Below, piece after piece: positions 6,826 through 13,472 of a DNA stretch of 17,763 nt. The number at the start of each line of letters is the position of its first letter. Position 1 is the first letter of the stretch. The notes beneath the pieces were generated by a model. The model was not told the DNA's origin. It did not search any database and saw nothing but the letters and a program-made list of their open reading frames with translations. A program made the position numbers and the translations under genes. Source of the DNA: Paracoccaceae bacterium. Its GTDB lineage: Bacteria > Pseudomonadota > Alphaproteobacteria > Rhodobacterales > Rhodobacteraceae. The stretch lies in assembly GCA_030626365.1 (NCBI GenBank), contig DAOUPC010000014.1:1-17763 (forward strand), given 5' to 3'.

Positions 6826-8310
6826 ATGACCTATATTCTGGCAATTGATCAGGGCACGACATCGACACGGGCAATCCTGTTTGACGCGGCGATGCAGGTG
6901 GTCAATTCGGCGCAGATGGAATTTGCCCAGCATTTTCCACAAGCGGGCTGGGTTGAACATGACGCCGATGAAATCTGGTCATCAACCGTTCAGGTCTGCC
7001 GCGATGTCATGGGCAAAGCCAATGTAGAGGCGAATGATATCGCCGCCATCGGCATCACCAATCAGCGCGAAACCACCGTGGTCTGGGACCGCCACACCGG
7101 AGAGCCGGTGCATAAGGCCATCGTCTGGCAGGACCGCCGCACCGCCCCTGTGTGCGAAACCCTGCGCAAGGGTGGGCACGAACCGGACATCACCCGTACC
7201 ACCGGGTTGTTGCTGGACCCCTATTTTTCGGGCACCAAACTGAAATGGATACTCGACACGGTTCCGGGTGCGCGGGACAGGGCGGCGCAGGGTGATCTGG
7301 TGTTTGGGACGATTGACACGTTCCTGATTTGGCGGCTGACAGGCGGGCGGGTCCACGCCACAGACGCCACCAACGCCGCGCGCACAGTGCTGTTTGATAT
7401 CCACACCGGCGAATGGAGCGCGGACATCTGCGAATTGCTGGACGTGCCAATGGCCATGCTGCCACAGGTTCACGACAGTGCGGCGGATTTTGGCAAAACG
7501 GATGCCTCTGTGCTGGGCGGGGCGATTGCCATTCTGGGTGTCGCCGGGGATCAGCAGGCGGCCACAATTGGTCAGGCCTGTTTTGAACCCGGAATGATGA
7601 AATCGACCTATGGCACCGGGTGTTTTGCGCTGCTCAATACCGGGGATCAGCCGGTGACCTCGCAGAACAAGATGCTGACGACCATCGCCTATCAGTTGAA
7701 CGGCAAGCGCACCTATGCGCTGGAAGGGTCGATCTTTATTGCCGGGGCGGCGGTGCAATGGCTGCGCGACGGGCTGGGGCTGATTTCAGAGGCATCGCAA
7801 AGCGGCGATCTGGCGCGTCGGGCGGATGCAACGCAACAACTCACCCTGGTGCCGGCCTTTACCGGGCTTGGCGCACCATACTGGAAACCGGATTGTCGCG
7901 GGGCGGTGTTTGGGCTGACGCGCAATTCCGGCCCGGCGGAATTTGCCCGTGCGACGCTGGAAAGCGTGGCGTTTCAGACCCGTGATCTGTTGCAGGCAAT
8001 GCAGGCCGACTGGCAGGCAAAGGCCGATGTCGTCCTGCGTGTCGATGGCGGGATGAGCGCCAGCAACTGGACCATGCAATGCCTGTCTGACGTGCTGGGC
8101 GCGCCGGTGGACCGGCCGGTGATGCAGGAAACCACCGCGCTGGGCGCGGCCTGGCTTGCCGGGATGCAGGCCGGGGTTTACCCGGACAGTGACGGGTTTT
8201 CGGCCATGTGGGCGCTGGACCGGCGGTTCACACCGCAGATGGCCGACACGGACCGCGAGGCGGGCTATGCCCGTTGGCAGCGGGCGGTGCAGGCGGCTAT
8301 GCAGTTCTGA
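6826..8310 (+). CDS. glpK: glycerol kinase
   Basis: 494 residues, FGGY kinase family; phosphorylates glycerol to sn-glycerol 3-phosphate in the cytoplasm. Visible are the N-terminal phosphate-loop motif DQGTTSTRAILFD (8-20), the glycerol-contact residues R80 and E81 (NQRET) and Y132 (DPYFSG), the catalytic-base region GVAGDQQAA with D241, TYGTGCF (260-266), GLGAPYW in the second domain, and the C-terminal DGGMSASNW and ETTALGAAWLAG segments. The ATG at 6826 is preceded by GGGGG and AGG; an in-frame start at 6811 would add five residues and is less likely. No glpF, glpD or glpR lies beside it in this window, so uptake and oxidation of glycerol must be encoded elsewhere. The 3' end overlaps the convergent FAD monooxygenase by 14 bases. 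Confidence 0.97.
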   Translation: MTYILAIDQGTTSTRAILFDAAMQVVNSAQMEFAQHFPQAGWVEHDADEIWSSTVQVCRDVMGKANVEANDIAAIGITNQRETTVVWDRHTGEPVHKAIVWQDRRTAPVCETLRKGGHEPDITRTTGLLLDPYFSGTKLKWILDTVPGARDRAAQGDLVFGTIDTFLIWRLTGGRVHATDATNAARTVLFDIHTGEWSADICELLDVPMAMLPQVHDSAADFGKTDASVLGGAIAILGVAGDQQAATIGQACFEPGMMKSTYGTGCFALLNTGDQPVTSQNKMLTTIAYQLNGKRTYALEGSIFIAGAAVQWLRDGLGLISEASQSGDLARRADATQQLTLVPAFTGLGAPYWKPDCRGAVFGLTRNSGPAEFARATLESVAFQTRDLLQAMQADWQAKADVVLRVDGGMSASNWTMQCLSDVLGAPVDRPVMQETTALGAAWLAGMQAGVYPDSDGFSAMWALDRRFTPQMADTDREAGYARWQRAVQAAMQF

Positions 8311-9562
8311 TCCGCGCGCCTTTCGGGATGATCGGTGGCTTGGCGTTCAGTGCCTTGATCGAGAACCCGGCAAGGGATTTGTATTTCTCGGCGTGTGCCG
8401 CCAGATCATCGTGCGGGATCACATCGCCGATATCGTCAAAATCCCCACCGCACAGGTCTTCGACCTGTTGCAGAACCCCATCCGGTCCGCCGCCGGCCCG
8501 GTTGGCGCGTGCCACGCCGGTGGCAACCGGGCGCACTTCGGCCTCGTAAGCCTCAAGCGCCTGCGCCGTGACCCCATGTTCCAGCAGGCGCGCGCCGATG
8601 ATGCGGGCATCGATAATGGCCTGACCCGCCCCGTTTGAACCAACCGGATAGGTCGGATGCGCGGCGTCCCCCATCAGCGTCACACGCCCCGTGGTCCATT
8701 GTGTCAGCGGGTCACGGTCAACCATCGGGTATTCATAGACCACCGCGGCCCCCCTGATCAGGGCCGGCACATCGATCCAGTCAAATTTCCAGCCTTCAAA
8801 GTCGGGCAGGAAATCATTGATGTCGGCGGCCCGGTTCCAGTCTTCTTTCTTCCAACTGTCGCCAAGGTCGAATTTCTTTTCGGCAATCCAGTTGATCGTG
8901 GCGATGTTTGTTTCGGGGTCTGCGTCGGATATCGGATAGGCCACCAGACGCAGGCTGTCGTGCCCGATCATCACCATGGCGGCCCCGCCGAAATAGGCGT
9001 CGCTTTTGGTGGTGGCGCGCCACAGAACCCGCCCGTTCCAGATTGGCGCGCCCTCGTCCGGGTACATCTGCGCGCGCAGGGCTGAATGGATACCATCGGC
9101 GGCAATAATCAAATCACCAGTGGCCTGATCGTTGTTTTCAAGCTGTAGCACGGCCGTGTCTGCGCCGGTTTTGAACCCGACAGCACGGGCGCCGGTCACA
9201 ACACAGTCATTCCCGGCCCGTTTGATCAGGGCCTCGTACAACATCATCTGCAACGCCCCGCGATGCACCGAATATTGCGGCCAGGCGTATCCCGCCCATT
9301 TGCCGCGCGGTTCTTCCCAGATGGTCTTGCCCAGTCGGGAATAGAACCCGTATTGCCGGGTCTTGACGCCAATTGCCTCTAGTTCGTCGGCCAGGCCAAG
9401 ATCAAGAAGTTCCCGCACGGCATTGGGTTGCAGGTTGATGCCAACACCCATTGGCCGGATTTTTGTGGTGGCCTCGTAAATGCGAAATGGCACACCAATC
9501 TGGTGCAGGGTCAAACCCAGCGTCAGCCCGGCGATTCCGCCGCCGGCAATCAGTACTGTCAT
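8297..9562 (-). CDS. FAD-dependent monooxygenase, PhzS-like (class A flavoprotein hydroxylase)
   Basis: 421 residues. Class A flavin hydroxylases use NAD(P)H and O2 to hydroxylate an aromatic or similar ring. All three FAD fingerprints are present: GGGIAG (7-12) with E30 at the end of strand 2, the DG motif AADGIHSALR (154-163), and the GD motif GDAAHPTYPVGSNGAGQAI (298-316). From memory, several stretches match Pseudomonas PhzS (5-methylphenazine-1-carboxylate 1-monooxygenase): IRPMGVGIN, YSVHRGALQM, RLVAYPIS, EYPMVDRDPL. Those may be subfamily marks rather than proof of substrate, and no phenazine genes are nearby. GGAGA lies before the ATG. It is 35 bases downstream of idi on the same strand and probably cotranscribed; its last codons overlap the glpK 3' end. 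Confidence 0.88.
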   Translation of the reverse strand: MTVLIAGGGIAGLTLGLTLHQIGVPFRIYEATTKIRPMGVGINLQPNAVRELLDLGLADELEAIGVKTRQYGFYSRLGKTIWEEPRGKWAGYAWPQYSVHRGALQMMLYEALIKRAGNDCVVTGARAVGFKTGADTAVLQLENNDQATGDLIIAADGIHSALRAQMYPDEGAPIWNGRVLWRATTKSDAYFGGAAMVMIGHDSLRLVAYPISDADPETNIATINWIAEKKFDLGDSWKKEDWNRAADINDFLPDFEGWKFDWIDVPALIRGAAVVYEYPMVDRDPLTQWTTGRVTLMGDAAHPTYPVGSNGAGQAIIDARIIGARLLEHGVTAQALEAYEAEVRPVATGVARANRAGGGPDGVLQQVEDLCGGDFDDIGDVIPHDDLAAHAEKYKSLAGFSIKALNAKPPIIPKGARIRTA

Positions 9563-9597
9563 GGTGTTGGTCTCCGGTCGGTTTGTGGCTTTGGTGT

Positions 9598-10155
9598 TTA
9601 TGCCGTCTTGTTACCGGATTTTGCAGCAATAATCAGGTCTGGTCCAAATATCGTGTCTGCGTGGTCACGCAAATAGATTTTCAGCCACGGGGTAAAGCGT
9701 TCGGGGTGGCGCAGGACCTCGGCCAGCAGGTCGTGATAGTCGATCCAGCGGGTATCCATCACCTCGTCCGGGTTTGGTTGCAGCGCCAGATCGGTGCGGA
9801 CATGGGCCAGAAACACATCTACCACTTCGTGTTCGATCATGTCGTTGCCGACATCGGCCTTGTATTCAAGGTGGTGCCTGAATTCCGGGTAAAGCCCGGT
9901 GATGCCCAGTTCTTCCTGCAAGCGACGCACGGCGCAGGTGCTTGGCGGTTCGTCCCAGTTGGGGTGGGTGCAGCAGGTGTTCGCCCAAAGGCCCGGCGTG
10001 TGGTATTTGCCAAGTGCGCGGCGCTGCAAAAGGATGTCGGTTCCGCGAATGGCAAACACCGAAACGGCCTTGTGTCTTAGCCCTTCTTTGTGCGCCCTTA
10101 GCTTGTCCACCGGGGTCAGGGTTCCGTTTACCCAGGCCGGGATCAGGGTATCCAT
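9598..10155 (-). CDS. idi: isopentenyl-diphosphate delta-isomerase, type I
   Basis: 185 residues, like E. coli Idi (182). It interconverts isopentenyl and dimethylallyl diphosphate in isoprenoid synthesis, using a Nudix fold with Mg/Mn. The catalytic cysteine is C62 in WANTCCTHP, aligned with E. coli C67, and the catalytic glutamate is E110 in IEHEVVDVF, aligned with E116. The Nudix-like helix is RRLQEELGI (77-85), and metal-binding histidines are seen in AHKEGLRHKAVSV and THP. The ATG at 10155 is chosen because AAAGGA stands 8 bases upstream; the frame is open to an ATG at 10230, which would add 25 non-family residues. It is first in a probable two-gene operon with the FAD monooxygenase. No carotenoid or bacteriochlorophyll genes are visible nearby. 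Confidence 0.94.
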   Translation of the reverse strand: MDTLIPAWVNGTLTPVDKLRAHKEGLRHKAVSVFAIRGTDILLQRRALGKYHTPGLWANTCCTHPNWDEPPSTCAVRRLQEELGITGLYPEFRHHLEYKADVGNDMIEHEVVDVFLAHVRTDLALQPNPDEVMDTRWIDYHDLLAEVLRHPERFTPWLKIYLRDHADTIFGPDLIIAAKSGNKTA

Positions 10156-10250
10156 CTGGGGCGTCCTTTCGTCTGGGTCGGTGTCATGCTGGTCCTGTTC
10201 GCAAGGTTCTGGTCCGCGCGGTTGGCACAAAATGCCTTGTGGCGGTGCTT

Positions 10251-10276
10251 GATGTTACCGTGTGATGTTATCGTGC
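10251..10276. repeat. tandem 13-bp direct repeat upstream of idi
   Basis: GATGTTACCGTGT (10251-10263) is followed immediately by GATGTTATCGTGC (10264-10276), 11 of 13 bases identical. It lies about 96-121 bases upstream of the idi start codon and directly downstream of the candidate -10, where a repressor or a dimeric regulator could act. It could also be chance; only two copies are present. Confidence 0.4.
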
Positions 10277-10306
10277 CAGTACGCGGCTTTGTCGGGTTGG
10301 TGTCAA
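10277..10306 (-). promoter_or_regulatory. candidate promoter for idi operon
   Basis: A perfect TTGACA on the minus strand (10306-10301) is followed after 18 bases by GTACTG (10282-10277), a weak -10. It points at idi, with the tandem repeat at the expected transcription start. The remaining part of the 191-base gap (10156-10346) holds a CCACGTGG palindrome at 10319-10326 and no gene. Confidence 0.35.
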
Positions 10307-10346
10307 ACGGTCATGATGCCACGTGGTGACGTGTCGCAAGGTTTTG

Positions 10347-11372
10347 TCAGGTATTTTCCCCGGACCAGCAAGGCAAGGTATCACCGGGGGCCGGGCGGGC
10401 ATGGCTGACGGCACGGGCAATTGCACGGGCCAGGCACATTGATGCGGCATGTCCGATAAGGGACAGTTCCCGGCCTGAATTTTCCATCACCCTGGCCCCG
10501 GTGGTCAGGGCGAACACCAGATCCCCGTCGCTGGGTGTGTGTGCCGGAACCGTGGCCCGCGCAATCCCGTCATGGGCGGCGGTGGCAACGCGCTGGCACT
10601 GGGCCTTGGTCAGGGCGGCATCGGTGGCAACAATGGCAATCGTGGTATTGGTCCGTTCGGGTGTGATGGTGTTTGAGCGCGCCAGCATGAGATCCATTTT
10701 GCGGCTGTGAAATTCGCGCCCCAGTCCGGTGGTCATATCCGGGCCAAGCCCGCCAAATTCGCCGTCCACCTCAAAGGGTGCGGCCCAGAAATGCCGCTCG
10801 CCCGGGGTGTTGACGCTGCCAAACGGGTTGACCGCAACCAAGGCCCCAACGGTGACGCCCCCGTCCAGCACGAACGATGCCGACCCCAACCCGCCCTTGA
10901 GCATGGCCGTGAGCGCGCCGGTGCCTGCCCCGACTGAGCCAATCGCGAAATCCGGCGTGGCGGATTCAAAGGCCGCCCGGCCAAGCGCATGATAGGGGTT
11001 GTCTGTCCAGTTCTTGTCGCCACCGTTCAGCAAATCAAACAGGATCGCACCGGGAACCAGTGGGATGATCGCGTCCGCCTGACGAAACCCGCGCCCACAG
11101 GCGCGCAACCCATCCACCACACCAGAGCAGGCATCAAGCCCATAGGCCGATCCGCCCGCAAGGGTCAGCGCATCAACGGATACGACCGATTTGTCCGGTG
11201 CCAGCAGGTCGGTTTCACGGGTGCCTGGTGCGCCGCCCATAACATGGACCGAGGCCGTGAAGGGTGCGTCGGCCGTCAGCACGGTTGCACCGGATTTCAG
11301 GGTTTCATCCTGGGCGTTGCCGACCAACAGGCCGGGCACGTCGGTGATAAGGTTGCGGGGACCGGGGATCAT
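10347..11372 (-). CDS. P1/S58-family peptidase (DmpA/NylC-like N-terminal nucleophile hydrolase)
   Basis: 341 residues. Members of this fold cut themselves into two chains, exposing a Ser or Thr as catalytic nucleophile; known activities include D/L-aminopeptidase (DmpA), beta-aminopeptidase (BapA) and nylon-oligomer hydrolase (NylC). Here RTNTTIAIVATDA (240-252) lines up, from memory, with the NylC processing site N266/T267, so T243 is the likely nucleophile after cleavage at N242. Also typical are LTLAGGSAYGLDA (69-81), VPGAILFDL (106-114), GSVGAGTGA (145-153) and VAVNPFGSV (179-187). The ATG at 11372 (MIPGPRNLITDVPGLLVGNA) fits the family; the frame is open to 11486 but that stretch runs through an intergenic repeat. 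No signal peptide is seen, so it is probably cytoplasmic. The substrate is unknown. Confidence 0.88.
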   Translation of the reverse strand: MIPGPRNLITDVPGLLVGNAQDETLKSGATVLTADAPFTASVHVMGGAPGTRETDLLAPDKSVVSVDALTLAGGSAYGLDACSGVVDGLRACGRGFRQADAIIPLVPGAILFDLLNGGDKNWTDNPYHALGRAAFESATPDFAIGSVGAGTGALTAMLKGGLGSASFVLDGGVTVGALVAVNPFGSVNTPGERHFWAAPFEVDGEFGGLGPDMTTGLGREFHSRKMDLMLARSNTITPERTNTTIAIVATDAALTKAQCQRVATAAHDGIARATVPAHTPSDGDLVFALTTGARVMENSGRELSLIGHAASMCLARAIARAVSHARPAPGDTLPCWSGENT

Positions 11373-11400
11373 GATGCACCACGGCGGCGGATTTTGGGTG

Positions 11401-11452
11401 CGCCCCCTGCGGGGGCGATGCCTCTGGCAGGGATATTTAAGAACAGAAGAAG
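11401..11452. repeat. GC hairpin plus ATATTTAAGAA tail: likely Rhodobacterales dispersed intergenic element
   Basis: On plus, CGCCCCC-TGC-GGGGGCG (11401-11417) forms a perfect 7-bp stem, then ATGCCTCTGGCAGGG contains a second short stem (TGCC-TCT-GGCA), then ATATTTAAGAACAGAAGAA. From memory this order (GC hairpin, GCCTCCGGCGGG-like block, ATATTT, purine-rich tail) recurs many times between genes of Rhodobacterales. It occupies most of the 94-base gap between the downstream SDR stop and the peptidase start, both read leftwards. No T-run follows the hairpin in the leftward direction, so a classic intrinsic terminator for the SDR gene is not supported. Only one copy is in this window. Confidence 0.5.
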
Positions 11453-11466
11453 GGGGGAGGGGACCA

Positions 11467-12213
11467 TCAGATGCACCGCCCGCCATCGACTTCCATTGCG
11501 ACGCCGGTAATCATGCTGGCCTCGTCAGAGCAGAGGAAACAGGCGGCGTTGCCCATGTCCTCGGGTTGGGAAAAGCGCCCCAGGGGGATGGTGGACAGGA
11601 ATTTGGCCCGGATTTCCGGGGTGTCTTCGCCCATAAAGGATTTCAGCAGGGGGGTTTCACCGGCGACCGGGTTGATGGCGTTCACACGGATGCCATCGGG
11701 GGCCAGTTCCACCGCCATGGTGCGGGTGGCGGTGATCATCCAGCCCTTGGAGGCATTGTACCAGTTCAGCCGGGGCCGGGGAGAGACGCCGGCGGTCGAG
11801 GCGACGTTGAGGATTGCGCCCTGCTGCCGCTTTTTCATGTGCGGAACAAGGGCGCGGGCGGTCAGGTAGACCGATTTCATGTTGACCCGGAATACCCGGT
11901 CGAAATCGTCTTCGCTGACGTCTTCGAGCAGGGTTGGCAGGTGGGTGACGCCAGCATTGTTGATCAGGATGTCCACGTGGCCAAAGGTGGTAAGGGCCGC
12001 ATCCGCCATCGCCTGAACCGAAGCCCCGTCCGAGACATCCACCGTTTGGGCAACCGTTGACGCGCCGATTTCGTCGGCCATGGCCTGCGCCGCATCACCG
12101 TTTATGTCGGCGATCATCACCCGCGCGCCTTCGGCCACGAATTTGGCCACGATTCCGGCCCCAAAGCCTGATGCGCCGCCGGTTACGATTGCGGTTTTGC
12201 CGTTCAGTCGCAT
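11467..12213 (-). CDS. classical SDR family oxidoreductase (3-ketoacyl-ACP reductase/glucose dehydrogenase type)
   Basis: 248 residues. The Rossmann motif is TGGASGFG (11-18), followed by D36 at the end of strand 2 (MIADIN), which favours NAD(H) over NADP(H). NNAG is at 85-88 and the catalytic set is S139 (NVAST), Y152 and K156 (YNASK). The tail MEVDGGRCI is typical of classical SDRs. The ATG at 12213 has AAGGA about 8 bases upstream. The best general label is FabG-like or glucose/sugar-alcohol dehydrogenase-like; the substrate cannot be assigned. It is upstream of the P1 peptidase on the same strand, separated by the intergenic repeat, so the two need not be one operon. About 80 bases without features separate it from arfB. 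Confidence 0.9.
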   Translation of the reverse strand: MRLNGKTAIVTGGASGFGAGIVAKFVAEGARVMIADINGDAAQAMADEIGASTVAQTVDVSDGASVQAMADAALTTFGHVDILINNAGVTHLPTLLEDVSEDDFDRVFRVNMKSVYLTARALVPHMKKRQQGAILNVASTAGVSPRPRLNWYNASKGWMITATRTMAVELAPDGIRVNAINPVAGETPLLKSFMGEDTPEIRAKFLSTIPLGRFSQPEDMGNAACFLCSDEASMITGVAMEVDGGRCI

Positions 12214-12291
12214 ATGATCTTTCCTTGTGGGTAGTCTGTGTAGATATCTGTTTCAGCCGCACCCTAACAGCGCGGCACGCCGGATCACACT

Positions 12292-12708
12292 CTAATCATC
12301 GGGGATTTTGCCGCGCAGGGATTTGATGTCACCACGTGCCTTTTTCGCGTTAAGGCGCCGGCGCACCGACCCTTTGGTGGGGCGCGTGGCAATCCGTCGT
12401 TTTGGGGTGACCAGCGCCTGTTTGATCAGCGCCTCAAGCCGGGCACGGGCAATTTCGCGGTTGCGCGATTGTGACCGGGTTTCATCGCATTGGATGACGA
12501 TGGCGCCATCCTTGCTCCAGCGTCGCCCGGCAAGCCGTTTCAGCCGGAATTTGACCGGACCGGGGAGTGAGGGAGAGCGGGCGGCCTCGAACCGCAACTC
12601 AACGGCGCTGGCGACCTTGTTCACGTTCTGACCGCCGGGGCCAGAGGCCCGCATGAACTGTTCGCTTAGTTCCCAGTCCTGAATGATGATGGTGTCGGTG
12701 ATGCGCAT
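12292..12708 (-). CDS. arfB: alternative ribosome-rescue factor ArfB (peptidyl-tRNA hydrolase, GGQ protein)
   Basis: 138 residues, close to E. coli ArfB/YaeJ (140). ArfB enters ribosomes stalled on mRNAs lacking a stop codon and hydrolyses peptidyl-tRNA. The catalytic GGQ is in ASGPGGQNVNK (21-31, GGQ at 25-27). The CDETRSQSRNRE stretch is conserved, and the tail (about 105-138) is strongly basic, as needed to enter the empty mRNA channel. I chose the ATG at 12708 (MRITDTIIIQDWEL) because homologues begin there; GTG 12732 and ATG 12729 are in-frame alternatives adding 7-8 residues, and none has a clear Shine-Dalgarno. It lies 42 bases downstream of the YhhQ-type gene and may be cotranscribed with it. 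Confidence 0.93.
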   Translation of the reverse strand: MRITDTIIIQDWELSEQFMRASGPGGQNVNKVASAVELRFEAARSPSLPGPVKFRLKRLAGRRWSKDGAIVIQCDETRSQSRNREIARARLEALIKQALVTPKRRIATRPTKGSVRRRLNAKKARGDIKSLRGKIPDD

Positions 12709-12750
12709 GTGGGTGACTTTAACGCGCATCACCGGGATCAGGAAGGTGGT

Positions 12751-13380
12751 TCAGACCGGACGGTTGGTTGGGTCCATCCGCCTGGCGATCAGGCGGAACG
12801 GGATCAGCGCCAAAATGGCCAGCGATAGTTTGACCATCCAGTCGGCAAGGGCCAGTGACACCCAAAGGGGCGCGACAGGGCCAGCCCCCAGTATCGGCAG
12901 GGCCTCGGTTGCCCAGGATACATCGTTGGATGGTTCAAGCCAGGTCAGTTGGGCGGAAAAGGCGATGAAAAAGAACAGGACCGTGTCCACGCTGGACCCA
13001 ATAACGCTCGAAGCCAGGGGGGCGTGCCACCATTTACCCTGACGCAGCGCCGAAAAAATACTGATATCCAGCAATTGCGCCGTCAGAAAGGCCAGGCCAG
13101 AGCCAATGGCGATACGCGCCGTTACCAACGGGCCGAATTCACCGACGATCTGCGTGCCGATCAACGAACAGGCCACACCGGCGACAAAGCCGGCCAGCAC
13201 CACCTGACGTGCGGCGCGTGCGCCATAGATGCGGTTCATCAGGTCGGTGACCAGAAAGGCCAGCGGATAGGTGAATGCGCCCCAGGTCAGCCATTGGGTA
13301 AAGAGGAACTGAACAAGGATGTTTGAGGCCACGACAATGGCGGCCATGGCAATAATGCCGGGGATATGTGTGCGGTTCAT
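12751..13380 (-). CDS. queuosine-precursor transporter, YhhQ/VUT family (COG1738)
   Basis: 209 residues with about six hydrophobic helices; an inner-membrane protein of the vitamin-uptake-like family. E. coli YhhQ imports preQ0/preQ1 for tRNA queuosine synthesis. Family marks are GAFTYPLAFLVTDLMNRIYG (34-53), AQLLDISIFSALRQGKWWHAP (101-121) and SSVIGSSVDTVLFFFIAF (124-141), all matching YhhQ from memory. The ATG at 13380 (MNRTHIPGIIAMAAI) fits homologues; the frame is open upstream to 13476, including ATGs at 13428 and 13425 inside a hairpin. The Shine-Dalgarno is weak. Its 92-base leader contains two strong inverted repeats. No queuosine biosynthesis gene is in the window. Confidence 0.88.
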   Translation of the reverse strand: MNRTHIPGIIAMAAIVVASNILVQFLFTQWLTWGAFTYPLAFLVTDLMNRIYGARAARQVVLAGFVAGVACSLIGTQIVGEFGPLVTARIAIGSGLAFLTAQLLDISIFSALRQGKWWHAPLASSVIGSSVDTVLFFFIAFSAQLTWLEPSNDVSWATEALPILGAGPVAPLWVSLALADWMVKLSLAILALIPFRLIARRMDPTNRPV

Positions 13381-13417
13381 GATGTATGCCCGTTTTAACA
13401 AGGTTGCGGCGACTTGT

Positions 13418-13463
13418 CCTGCCATCATGGCAGGCAGGGGGGCACGTAGCGGGTCACGTGCCC
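13418..13463 (-). promoter_or_regulatory. two adjacent hairpins in the leader of the queuosine-precursor transporter gene
   Basis: Reading minus, the first stem pairs GGGCACGT (13463-13456) with ACGTGCCC (13447-13440) around an 8-base loop. About six bases later comes CCTGCCAT-G-ATGGCAGG (13434-13418), whose inner pairs must open to leave a realistic loop. Then 37 bases containing CAACCTTGTTAAAACGGG lead to the ATG at 13380. No T-run follows, so an intrinsic terminator of the upstream esterase gene is not supported. It does not match the preQ1-I or preQ1-II consensus that I know. An attenuation or regulatory role is inference. Confidence 0.4.
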
Positions 13464-13472
13464 AAGTGCAAG

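Noticed and set aside
6674..6960. Minus-strand small frames upstream of and inside glpK as real genes
   Set aside because: They are in other frames than the ABC-ATPase remnant, show no family features and overlap the glpK start.
10319..10326. CCACGTGG palindrome as an operator
   Set aside because: A single 8-bp palindrome is expected by chance in DNA of this size and it has no second copy nearby.
11191..12060. 289-codon plus-strand frame opposite the second SDR
   Set aside because: It spans two minus-strand genes and the repeat between them, with no recognisable domain.
13418..13434. Intrinsic terminator for the phytase-like esterase gene
   Set aside because: The stem is strong but no T-run follows in the leftward direction.
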